Assembly (NCBI RefSeq): GCF_001661675.2
Contig: NZ_CP019602.1
Coordinates: 1,947,501 to 2,011,500, forward strand
From: Croceicoccus marinus
Lineage (GTDB): Bacteria; Pseudomonadota; Alphaproteobacteria; Sphingomonadales; Sphingomonadaceae
Direction: 5' to 3'
DNA: 64,000 nucleotides
Shown here: one piece after another, positions 56,939 to 64,000 of the stretch
Numbering within the stretch: position 1 is the stretch's first letter
Layout of the letters: the number at the start of each line of letters is the position of its first letter
Made by a program: the position numbers and the translations under genes
Notes under the pieces: model-generated
Database searches by the model: none
The model's input: the letters and a program-made list of their open reading frames with translations, nothing else
What the model was told of the DNA's origin: nothing

Positions 56939-58546
56939 TCAGCTACCGCCCAGTTCGCACAGGGCCGGTTCGCCCGCCGGGCTCGGAGGCGCCTTCCACG
57001 TCAGCACGGGTTTGCGCGCGGCCCTGGTCTCGTCCATCCGGCGGCGCGGCGCGAAATGCGGCGCGGATTTCAGCGTCTCGTCGCCCGCCTTTGCCCGCTG
57101 GGCCAGGCTGCGTAGCGATCCGATCAGCCGGTCGAGGCCCATCTTGCTCTCTGTCTCGGTCGGCTCGACCAGCATCGCGCCGTGCACGACCAGCGGGAAA
57201 TAGACCGTCATCGGGTGGAACCCCTCGTCGATCAGTCCCTTCGCGATGTCGAGCGTGGTCATGCCCTCGGGCAGGTCGTCGTCGCTGAACAAGGCCTCGT
57301 GCATGCACGGCCCCGCATCGGCAAAGGGCGCGTCCAATACGTCGTCAAGGCTACGCAGGATGTAATTGGCGTTCAGCACCGCATCCTCCGCCACCTGCCG
57401 CAGCCCGTCCGCCCCGTGCGAGAGCATATAGGTCAGCGCCCGGGTGAACATGCCCATCTGCCCGTGGAACGCGGCCATGCGGCCAAAGCTCTGCGGTGCC
57501 TGATCCGTGCACTGGCGTTCCTCGACCATGCGCAGCCGCCCCTTGTCGTCGCGGCGCACGAAGGGGATCGGCGCGAAGGGCGCCAGCGCTGCGGACAGCA
57601 CCACCGGCCCGCTGCCCGGACCGCCGCCGCCATGCGGGGTGGAGAAGGTCTTGTGCAGGTTGATGTGCATCGCATCGATGCCAAGGTCGCCGGGGCGCAC
57701 CTTGCCGACGATGGCGTTGAAGTTGGCCCCGTCGCAATAGACCAGCCCGCCCGCCGCATGCACCGCGTCGGAAATCGCCTTCATGTCGCGCTCGAACAAT
57801 CCGCAGGTGTTCGGGTTGGTGATCATCACGCCGGCGACATCGGGACCCAGCCGTGCCTTCAGCGCCTGCAGGTCGACGCGGCCGTCCTTCGTCGCGGGAA
57901 TATCCTCGACGCGGTAGCCTGCGAAGGCCGCGGTCGCCGGATTGGTGCCATGCGCGCTTTCGGGGACCAGGATCACCTCGCGCGCATCGCCGCGCGCTTC
58001 CAGCGCCGCACGAATGCACAGGATGCCGCACAATTCGCCATGCGCGCCTGCCTTGGGGCTCATCGCCACCGCGCTCATGTTCGTCAGCTTCATCAGCCAG
58101 TCGGACAGCTGCTCGATCACAGCATAGGCGCCCTGCACCGTGTCCATCGGCTGCAGCGGGTGGATGTCGGCGAAACCGGGCATGCGGGCCACCGCCTCGT
58201 TCAGGCGGGGATTGTGCTTCATCGTGCACGAGCCAAGCGGGAACGGACCCAGGTCGATCGCATAGTTCTGCCGCGACAGGCGGGTATAGTGCCGCACCGT
58301 CTCGGGCTCTGCCAGCGCGGGCAGGTCTACCGGGGCCTTGCGCGCGAATTTCGCCAGCGCGGGCGACAGCGCCTCGGGCACATCGTCGAAATCGACGCCG
58401 CACTTGCCTTCCGAGCGAAGCTCGAAGATCAGCGGTTCTTCCAGGTTCAGCGCGCGGTCGCCGCTCGCCGTGGGCGAGGCTTCGCCGCCATGCACGTCGG
58501 GAGCGCCCATTTCCGGCTTCCAGCCGCTGCGATTGATGCTGTTCAT
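56939..58546 (-). CDS. gcvPB: glycine dehydrogenase (decarboxylating) subunit 2
   Basis: The protein has 535 aa. With GcvPA it forms the P-protein, which decarboxylates glycine using pyridoxal phosphate and passes aminomethyl to the H-protein. The PLP Lys is about residue 299 in INLHKTFSTPHGGGGPG. Other blocks are GSCTMKHNPRLNEAVAR, VPESAHGTNPATA and MITNPNTCGLFERD. The ATG (58544-58546) overlaps the gcvPA stop by 4 bp. The C-terminal 30 residues are loosely conserved. Confidence 0.96.
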   Translation of the reverse strand: MNSINRSGWKPEMGAPDVHGGEASPTASGDRALNLEEPLIFELRSEGKCGVDFDDVPEALSPALAKFARKAPVDLPALAEPETVRHYTRLSRQNYAIDLGPFPLGSCTMKHNPRLNEAVARMPGFADIHPLQPMDTVQGAYAVIEQLSDWLMKLTNMSAVAMSPKAGAHGELCGILCIRAALEARGDAREVILVPESAHGTNPATAAFAGYRVEDIPATKDGRVDLQALKARLGPDVAGVMITNPNTCGLFERDMKAISDAVHAAGGLVYCDGANFNAIVGKVRPGDLGIDAMHINLHKTFSTPHGGGGPGSGPVVLSAALAPFAPIPFVRRDDKGRLRMVEERQCTDQAPQSFGRMAAFHGQMGMFTRALTYMLSHGADGLRQVAEDAVLNANYILRSLDDVLDAPFADAGPCMHEALFSDDDLPEGMTTLDIAKGLIDEGFHPMTVYFPLVVHGAMLVEPTETESKMGLDRLIGSLRSLAQRAKAGDETLKSAPHFAPRRRMDETRAARKPVLTWKAPPSPAGEPALCELGGS

Positions 58547-59904
58547 GCCATTTCCTCCCGGAGCGCGCCGGCCAGATAGTCGATGTCCTCGTCGTTCACC
58601 GTCTCGGTCACGGCGACCAGCAGCCCTTCGGCCATGTCGGGGCGGTCGGGGAACAGGCGGCCCATCGAAACGCCGCCCAGGATCTCGCGCTTGGTCAGCG
58701 CATGGGCGACCTCGCGCGCGTCCCTGCCGCTCAGCTTCAAAGTGAACTCGTTGAAGAAATTGCCTTCGTTGACGACGTCCACGCCGGGGATCGCACCCAG
58801 CCGTTCGGCCACCGCCAGCGCACGGGCATGGTTGATCCGGGCCAGCCTGCCCAGCCCGTCGCCGCCCAGCAGCGTCATGTGGATCGAGAATGCCAGCGCG
58901 CACAGGCCCGAGTTGGTGCAGATATTGCTGGTCGCCTTCTCGCGCCGGATATGCTGCTCGCGCGTCGACAGGGTCAGCACGAAGCCGCGCTTGCCGTCGG
59001 CGTCCACCGTCTCGCCGCACAGCCGGCCGGGCATCTGGCGCGTGAACTTCTCGCGCGCGCCGAACAGGCCCAGATAGGGCCCGCCAAAGTTCAGGCCGAC
59101 ACCCAGCGACTGCCCCTCGCCCACCACGATATCCGCGCCGAGCGATCCGGGGCTTTCCAGCAGGCCCAGCGCCACCGGCTCGGTCACAACCGCGACCAGC
59201 AGCGCGCCCTTGGCGTGCGCCGCATCGGCGATCCTGGCCAGATCGGGCACGCGGCCCAGGATGTCGGGATATTGCACCACGACCGCCGAGGTCCTGTCGT
59301 CGATCGCGGCGATCACCGCATCCTCGCCCGCATCGGCGGACAGCTGCGGCCCCACGCTTACCAGCTCGTCGCCGGTGAAGCGCGCCATCGTCTGGGCAGA
59401 GGACAGATAATGCGGGTGGATCGGGCCGATCACGGCGCGTTCCTTCCGGGTGATGCGCCCCGCCATCGCGATCGCTTCCCAGCACGCGGTCGATCCGTCA
59501 TACATCGACGCATTGGCGATGTCGGTGCCGAACATGCGCGCGACCTGCGTCTGGAACTCGAACAACACCTGCAGCGTGCCCTGCGCGATCTCGGGCTGAT
59601 AGGGGGTATAGGCGGTCAGGAACTCGCCGCGCTGGATCAGATGATCGACCGTCGCGGGAATATGGTGACGATAGGCCCCCGCCCCCAGGAAGAACGGCGC
59701 ATCCGCCGCCGACAGGTTCTGCGCGGCCAGCTTCTTCATGTGCCGCTCGACCGCCATCTCGCTGGCATGCATCGGCAGGCCCGAAACCGGGTCTTTCAGC
59801 AGCGCTTCTGCCGGAACATCGGCGAACAGCGCATCGACATCGTCCACGCCGATGGCCGCCAGCATGGCGGATCGGTCGCTCTGGGTCAGCGGAAGGTAAC
59901 GCAT
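58543..59904 (-). CDS. gcvPA: glycine dehydrogenase (decarboxylating) subunit 1
   Basis: The protein has 453 aa. It is the partner of GcvPB in split P-protein. It begins RYLPLTQSDRSAMLAAIGV and has FLGAGAYRHHIPATVDHLI, TPYQPEIAQGTLQVLFEFQT and DIVVGEGQSLGVGLNFGGP, the standard subunit-1 blocks. It lies between gcvH and gcvPB and is translationally coupled to gcvPB. It has no PLP Lys, as expected. Confidence 0.96.
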   Translation of the reverse strand: MRYLPLTQSDRSAMLAAIGVDDVDALFADVPAEALLKDPVSGLPMHASEMAVERHMKKLAAQNLSAADAPFFLGAGAYRHHIPATVDHLIQRGEFLTAYTPYQPEIAQGTLQVLFEFQTQVARMFGTDIANASMYDGSTACWEAIAMAGRITRKERAVIGPIHPHYLSSAQTMARFTGDELVSVGPQLSADAGEDAVIAAIDDRTSAVVVQYPDILGRVPDLARIADAAHAKGALLVAVVTEPVALGLLESPGSLGADIVVGEGQSLGVGLNFGGPYLGLFGAREKFTRQMPGRLCGETVDADGKRGFVLTLSTREQHIRREKATSNICTNSGLCALAFSIHMTLLGGDGLGRLARINHARALAVAERLGAIPGVDVVNEGNFFNEFTLKLSGRDAREVAHALTKREILGGVSMGRLFPDRPDMAEGLLVAVTETVNDEDIDYLAGALREEMA

Positions 59905-59932
59905 CAGGTAAAATCCTTAAGGGATCCGCCCA

Positions 59933-60304
59933 TCACAGGCTCTCGAGGAACTTCTTGTAGGCGTCTTCGTCCATCAGCCCTTCCAGTTCGGACGGGTCGG
60001 ACAGGGCGACCTTGAACAGCCAGCCATCGCCCTCGGCATCGCTGTTGACCAGCTCGGGCTCGTCCTCCAGCGCGCCGTTCACCTCGGTGATCGTGCCCGA
60101 TACGGGGGTATAGACGTCGCTGGCCGCCTTGACCGAATCGACCACGGCGGCGCTGTCGCCCTTGCCGAAGTCGCTGTCCTTTTCAGGCAGTTCGATGAAG
60201 GTGATGTCGCCCAGCTGTTCCTGCGCGTGGTCGGTGATGCCCACGGTGCCGGTCTTGCCTTCGACGGCGATCCATTCGTGGTCTTCGGTGAAATAGATGG
60301 TCAT
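59933..60304 (-). CDS. gcvH: glycine cleavage H-protein
   Basis: The protein has 123 aa. It is the lipoyl carrier shuttling aminomethyl between P, T and L proteins. The lipoylated Lys is in [18 protein letters not shown] (residue about 58). The surrounding [16 protein letters not shown] pattern and the C-terminal half [17 protein letters not shown] are canonical. Gene order gcvT-gcvH-gcvPA-gcvPB with short gaps shows one operon. Confidence 0.97.
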   Translation of the reverse strand: MTIYFTEDHEWIAVEGKTGTVGITDHAQEQLGDITFIELPEKDSDFGKGDSAAVVDSVKAASDVYTPVSGTITEVNGALEDEPELVNSDAEGDGWLFKVALSDPSELEGLMDEDAYKKFLESL

Positions 60305-60331
60305 GGCGTAGTGGTCCTTTGCAGGGGAAAT

Positions 60332-61528
60332 TCAGGATTGGGCCGTTTGTGCGTTTCGGCGGAAATAGCGATGCGGCACAAAGGGCATGTCGGTGACGGT
60401 CGCCGCGATCTGCTTGCCGCGCATCTCGATGGTCAGCGCCGTGCCGGACAGGGCATGCCCCGCCTCGACATAGCCCATGGCGATGGGCTGGCCGACGCTG
60501 GGCGCGAAACCGCCGCTGGTGACGGTGCCGATCCGCGCATTGCCCGCATGGATGGCAGCTCCCTCGCGCGCGGCCATGCGGCCATCTATCAAAAGGCCGA
60601 CCCGTTTCGCGCTGGGCCCGTGGTCCAGCAGGTGCAGGATCTTGTCCGCGCCCGGAAAGCCGCCGGTCTCGCGCCGCTTCTTCGACAGCGCGAAGGCAAG
60701 ATCGGCGGTGACCGGATCGGTCTCCTCGTCGAGGTCGTGGCCGTACAGCGGCAGCCCCGCCTCAAGCCGCAGCGAATCGCGCGCGCCAAGGCCGACCGGC
60801 TTCACCATGTCCTGCGCGCACAGCGCCTCGGCCAGCGCCTCGACCTGTTCGGCGGGAATCGACAGTTCGAACCCGTCCTCGCCGGTATAGCCCGAGCGTC
60901 CGACGCCCACGTCGACGCCGTTCCATTTCGCATTGCCCGCCTGCATGAAGCTCAGCTCGGCAGCGATGCCGGGGATGACCCGCTCCAGCGCCTCGGCCGC
61001 GCGCGGGCCCTGCAGCGCCAGCAGCGCGCGGTCGTCCAGATGGCTGATCGCGATCTCGTCGGGCAGGAATTCGCGCAGATGGCCGATGTCGTCCCACTTG
61101 GTCGCGCCGTTGACGACCAGGTAATAGGTCGGCTCGCCGTCCTCCTGCGTGACATTGGTCACCATCAGATCGTCGAGAATGCCGCCATCCTCGTTCAGCA
61201 GCAGCGAATAGCGCACGCGTCCCGGCTTCAGGGCGGAGATGTCGCCCGGCAGCAGATTCTCCAGCGCCTCGGCCGCGCCATGGCCCGATACGATCAGCTG
61301 GCCCATGTGGCTGACGTCGAACAGGCCGGCTTTGGTGCGCGTCCATTCGTGCTCGGCGATGATGCCCCCAAGCTGACCAGGGTACTGGATCGGCATCAGG
61401 TAACCGGCGAACGGCACCATGCGCGCGCCGCGTGCGCGGTGCCACGCATCCAGCGGCAGCGTTTCGGGAGCGGGGGCTTCGAAAGCGTCCTGCTCGTCGA
61501 TGTGGTCTTCGGAAATACTCTCGGTCAA
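60332..61528 (-). CDS. gcvT: aminomethyltransferase (glycine cleavage T-protein)
   Basis: The protein has 398 aa from TTG 61526-61528, with GGAG 8 nt upstream. It moves the one-carbon unit to tetrahydrofolate. Blocks are MVPFAGYLMPIQYPG, GLFDVSHMGQLIVSG, SYTGEDGFE-like SGYTGEDGFELSIP and GLGARDSLRLEAGLPLYGHD. The N-terminal 20 residues (SISEDHIDEQDAFEAPAP) are an acidic extension not found in all members. It is the first gene behind the glycine riboswitch. Confidence 0.96.
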   Translation of the reverse strand: MTESISEDHIDEQDAFEAPAPETLPLDAWHRARGARMVPFAGYLMPIQYPGQLGGIIAEHEWTRTKAGLFDVSHMGQLIVSGHGAAEALENLLPGDISALKPGRVRYSLLLNEDGGILDDLMVTNVTQEDGEPTYYLVVNGATKWDDIGHLREFLPDEIAISHLDDRALLALQGPRAAEALERVIPGIAAELSFMQAGNAKWNGVDVGVGRSGYTGEDGFELSIPAEQVEALAEALCAQDMVKPVGLGARDSLRLEAGLPLYGHDLDEETDPVTADLAFALSKKRRETGGFPGADKILHLLDHGPSAKRVGLLIDGRMAAREGAAIHAGNARIGTVTSGGFAPSVGQPIAMGYVEAGHALSGTALTIEMRGKQIAATVTDMPFVPHRYFRRNAQTAQS

Positions 61529-61587
61529 GATAAAGGCTCCGTGAATAGGCAGGCCTGCGCGTCCGGCAGGCGGATACGCGCAAAACC

Positions 61588-61798
61588 CCCTCTGTCGCGG
61601 AAACCTGAGAGCTTCGCCGGTGGCCTTTTCAGGCAGCCGGAATACCCCTTCGGTGGCCTTGGCATGTCCGCCGCGGCACTTTCCAGAGCATCGCTATCGA
61701 CCCACATGGTCCCTGTTGCCTGAGAGTTTCCGGGGCGGTTGCTCCTTCGGCGGCGCGCACCCCCGCCAAAAATGGCGAATCGCGCGCTCTCTCCCACA
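61588..61798 (-). promoter_or_regulatory. tandem glycine riboswitch upstream of gcvT
   Basis: Read on the minus strand two glycine aptamers follow each other. Each has a GCCGCCGAAGG/CCACCGAAGG-type block and the core CTCTCAGG: aptamer I core is the complement of 61719-61726 and aptamer II core is the complement of 61604-61611. GGGAGAG starts the first. The tandem form is typical for gcv operons, where glycine turns expression on. About 60 bp separate aptamer II from the gcvT TTG. Confidence 0.93.
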
Positions 61799-61882
61799 CG
61801 GGTCAGCGATGTGGCGGCAAATTCCTATGCTGCGCCCGCAAAGTCAATCTGAGCTGCTGCATTTAGCCGGGCAAAGCGCGTG

Positions 61883-62611
61883 TTATTCGCCCGCCAGCGC
61901 CGGCTTTTTGACTGAGCCGCGCAGCTGCGCGGCACGGATCGCGTCATTGTCGTGCACGAAACGGCCATCGGCGCGCATCTGCGCCATCGCCAGGATCGCA
62001 TCGGCGACCACGCCCGCCGGGATCGAGCGGTACTGCCGCAGCGATCCATTCATCAGCAGGTCGGTCACCGGCGACAGCATGGCGGCCAGCCGCTCCTTGC
62101 CGCGCGGATCTTCCTCGCGCCTGCCCTTCAGCAGGCCGGGGCGCAGCATGTCGACGCGGGCGAAGGGCAGCTTCTTGATCGCCTGCTCCATCTCGCCCTT
62201 GGTCCGCAGGTACAGGTTCCTGGAAAACCGGTCCGCCCCCACTGACGACATGCCGATGAACTGCCGCACCCGCGCCTGCGACGCGCCCTCGGCGCAGCGC
62301 AGCACTAGCTGAAGGTCGACCGCCTGGAACGCCGCCTCGTCGCGGCCTGCCTTGCGAAAGGTGGTGCCCAGCGCGCAGGCCAGCACGTCGGGTGCCAGCT
62401 GCGCGATCACCTGCCCCCAATCCTCGGGATCGGCGATGATCATCTCCATGCGCGCACCGCCCGGCAGCGGCACTTCGCGCCGGGCGATGGCGGTCAGGCG
62501 GATGTCGGGACGCTGGCCGCTGCGCGCCATGATCCGGCGCCCCACCAGGCCGGTCGCGCCGACCAGCACCATGTGGACCGCACCGCCCCCCATGCCGCCG
62601 CGTTCAGACAT
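61883..62611 (-). CDS. NAD(P)-binding oxidoreductase (HTATIP2/SDR-a-like)
   Basis: The product has 242 aa from ATG 62609-62611. A Rossmann fold shows MVLVGATGLVGRRIMARSG, then TAIARREVPLPGG, CALGTTFRKAGRDEAAFQAVD and FIGMSSVGADRFSRNLYLRTKGEMEQAI with the YxxxK-like YLRTK. This matches the atypical short-chain dehydrogenase group of HTATIP2-like proteins; the substrate is unknown. It overlaps the dGTPase gene by 8 bp and is likely co-transcribed with it. Confidence 0.88.
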   Translation of the reverse strand: MSERGGMGGGAVHMVLVGATGLVGRRIMARSGQRPDIRLTAIARREVPLPGGARMEMIIADPEDWGQVIAQLAPDVLACALGTTFRKAGRDEAAFQAVDLQLVLRCAEGASQARVRQFIGMSSVGADRFSRNLYLRTKGEMEQAIKKLPFARVDMLRPGLLKGRREEDPRGKERLAAMLSPVTDLLMNGSLRQYRSIPAGVVADAILAMAQMRADGRFVHDNDAIRAAQLRGSVKKPALAGE

Positions 62612-63842
62612 TGCTGAGCTCTTCGGGCGCGTGCCCAAAGATCTCCGCATGGGCGCGGATCGCATAGCGGTCGGTCATGCCCGCGATGAAATCGGCGATG
62701 TGGCGGCTGCGCTGCGGCTCGCCCTCGGGCAGCGCCGTGCGCCAGTCTTCGGGCATCAGCGAGGGATCGTCCGCATAGGCCGCGAACAGCCCCGCGATCA
62801 GCGCGTCGGCCAGCTCGGCGGTGCGCTTTTGCGCGGGGTGGTAATAGAGCTTCTCGTACATGAAGCCCTTCAGCGCCCGCTCCGCCTCGGCCACGCCGAG
62901 CGAGAAGCCCGCCAGCTGCATTCCCGCTTCGCGCACGTCCTGCGCAGTCTCGACCCCGGCCTGCGCGATGCGGCCCCTCGTCTCGGCGATCACGTCGGTC
63001 ACCATCCAGCCAATCTGCGAACGGATCAGCTCGCGCTGCAGCCGGTCCTTCGCGACGCCGGGAAACTTGCGATTGATGGCGTCCCACTGGTCCGCGACGA
63101 AGGGCATCGACAGGATCTGGTCGAGCGAGAGGAAACCGGCGCGGATCCCGTCCTCGATATCGTGATTGTCATAGGCGATGTCGTCGGCCAGCGCCGCCAC
63201 CTGCGCCTCGAGGCTGGGCCAGCCCGCCAGGTCCAGCGGGAACGCCCGGTCCAGTTCGCGCAGCGCCCACGGCATCGGCTTGTCGCCCGTCACCGGTCCG
63301 TTGTGCTTGGCCAGCCCCTCCAGCGTCTCCCACGACAGGTTGAGCCCTTCATGGGTGCAGTACGGGCTTTCCAGCCGCATCAGCACGCGCAGGGTATGGG
63401 CGTTGTGGTCGAACCCGCCATGGTCCGACCCGCCATCTGCGGAAAGGGCGCGCTGCAGCGCCCGCTCGCCCGCATGGCCGAACGGGCCGTGGCCGATGTC
63501 GTGGGCCAGGCACAATGCCTCGGTCAGATCCTCGTCCAGGCCCAGCGCGCGGGCGATCACCCGGCCGACCTGCGCGACTTCCAGGCTGTGGGTCAGCCGC
63601 GTGCGGTAATGGTCGCCATAGGGCGCGACGAACACCTGCGCCTTGTGCTTCAGCCGGCGAAACGCGATCGAATGGATGATGCGGTCGCGGTCGCGCTGGT
63701 ATGCGCTGCGCGGGCCGCGCACCCCGCCCTCGACCTCGCCGAACTCGCGCCCGCGCGTACGCGCCGGATCGGCGGCATAGCGGGCGCGCGGATTGCCCGC
63801 AGGCACGGTGTCGGCTTCGGCCGGTGCAAGAACGTCGTCCAT
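62604..63842 (-). CDS. dgt: deoxyguanosinetriphosphate triphosphohydrolase-like protein
   Basis: The protein has 412 aa from ATG 63840-63842. It is an HD-domain enzyme that removes triphosphate from dNTPs, here most like the alphaproteobacterial Dgt type. The HD motif runs RTRLTHSLEVAQVGRVIARA and LAHDIGHGPFGHAGE. N-terminal DRDRIIHSIAFRRLKHKAQVF and later LADDIAYDNHDIEDGI with further metal ligands are standard. It is upstream of and overlaps the NAD(P)-binding gene. Confidence 0.95.
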   Translation of the reverse strand: MDDVLAPAEADTVPAGNPRARYAADPARTRGREFGEVEGGVRGPRSAYQRDRDRIIHSIAFRRLKHKAQVFVAPYGDHYRTRLTHSLEVAQVGRVIARALGLDEDLTEALCLAHDIGHGPFGHAGERALQRALSADGGSDHGGFDHNAHTLRVLMRLESPYCTHEGLNLSWETLEGLAKHNGPVTGDKPMPWALRELDRAFPLDLAGWPSLEAQVAALADDIAYDNHDIEDGIRAGFLSLDQILSMPFVADQWDAINRKFPGVAKDRLQRELIRSQIGWMVTDVIAETRGRIAQAGVETAQDVREAGMQLAGFSLGVAEAERALKGFMYEKLYYHPAQKRTAELADALIAGLFAAYADDPSLMPEDWRTALPEGEPQRSRHIADFIAGMTDRYAIRAHAEIFGHAPEELSNV

Positions 63843-63918
63843 CGCTAGACCCGATGGCAGATCGCGGCGATCACGCAAACGGGATCAAAACCGGAACGCG
63901 CGCGCAAATCACCGCAAA

Positions 63919-63938
63919 CCGGCGAAAAAGCGCCGGCT
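63919..63938 (-). terminator. hairpin after the rightmost partial gene
   Basis: CCGGCG (63919-63924) pairs with CGCCGG (63931-63936) around a six-base A/G loop. On the minus strand it lies 2 bp after the TGA of the partial gene at 63940 and is followed by TTTGC. It is a weak candidate terminator because the T-tract is short. Confidence 0.4.
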
Positions 63939-63939
63939 T

Positions 63940-64000
63940 TCAGCCCTGGGCCGCATCCTCGCCGATGATCCAGTCCGCCGCCGCAGCCGCATGGATATGC
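63940..64000 (-). CDS. 3' end of an unidentified gene (partial)
   Basis: A minus-strand frame enters from the right edge and ends at TGA (complement of 63940-63942). The visible 19 residues end HIHAAAADWIIGEDAAQG. This is too little for a family call. It is read in the same direction as dgt, from which it is separated by about 97 bp and a small hairpin. Confidence 0.5.
   Translation of the reverse strand, partial: HIHAAAAADWIIGEDAAQG

Overview
The window is a GC-rich (by eye roughly 65%) chromosomal segment of an alphaproteobacterium, most likely a sphingomonad close to the Erythrobacteraceae. The inference rests on a crtY-crtI-crtB carotenoid cluster, a LOV-HWE blue-light histidine kinase, an iron-sulfur photolyase, the compact atpHAGDC operon, and the rpmF-plsX-fabH-ihfA-merR order. 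No rRNA, tRNA, CRISPR array or insertion sequence was recognised. The DNA is gene-dense, with many start/stop overlaps and several GTG or TTG starts chosen from ribosome-binding sites.

Layout. 1-3.8 kb: small genes, one gene broken by an in-frame TAG, a RidA-type protein, and thiC behind a TPP riboswitch with an unidentified membrane protein between them. 4-7.7 kb: crtYIB. 7.8-14.7 kb: nuclease, an unusual HQxxHxxGxxH protein, a DinG-like helicase, SixA-type phosphatase, the LOV kinase with its single-domain response regulator, and a VOC protein. 14.7-18.6 kb: merR, ihfA, fabH, plsX, rpmF and an SRPBCC protein. 18.7-25.7 kb: CNNM/CBS protein, MBL hydrolase, acyltransferase, an S24-repressor/small-HTH switch, cysS, TonB-like protein. 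25.8-37 kb: cobT, transaldolase, lipoproteins, priA, GST, photolyase, ada, membrane-linked serine protease. 37.2-42.2 kb: ATP synthase F1 genes. 42.4-52.4 kb: HNH protein and a surface-polysaccharide locus. 52.7-56.9 kb: CpaF ATPase, DMT transporter, entericidin-like lipoprotein, DUF938 protein, and a second TAG-broken gene. 56.9-61.8 kb: gcvT-gcvH-gcvPA-gcvPB behind a tandem glycine riboswitch. 61.9-64 kb: NAD(P)-binding protein, dGTPase and the tail of another gene.

How the parts relate. Several genes concern life in light: carotenoids, blue-light sensing, photolyase and Ada-type DNA repair. Housekeeping operons (ATP synthase, fatty-acid initiation, glycine cleavage, thiamine) are separated by accessory genes. 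The most unusual signals are: (i) four short tandem repeats that span or duplicate stop codons at gene 3' ends (11, 16, 16 and 33 bp units) plus a 15-bp in-frame repeat in a CBS protein; (ii) two small membrane-protein genes each cut by one in-frame TAG; (iii) a tandem pair of glycosyltransferase-like membrane proteins of which the first lacks about 200 internal residues; (iv) a metzincin-like zinc motif whose catalytic Glu is Gln; (v) a TPP riboswitch with a visible anti-Shine-Dalgarno platform in front of an uncharacterised membrane protein.
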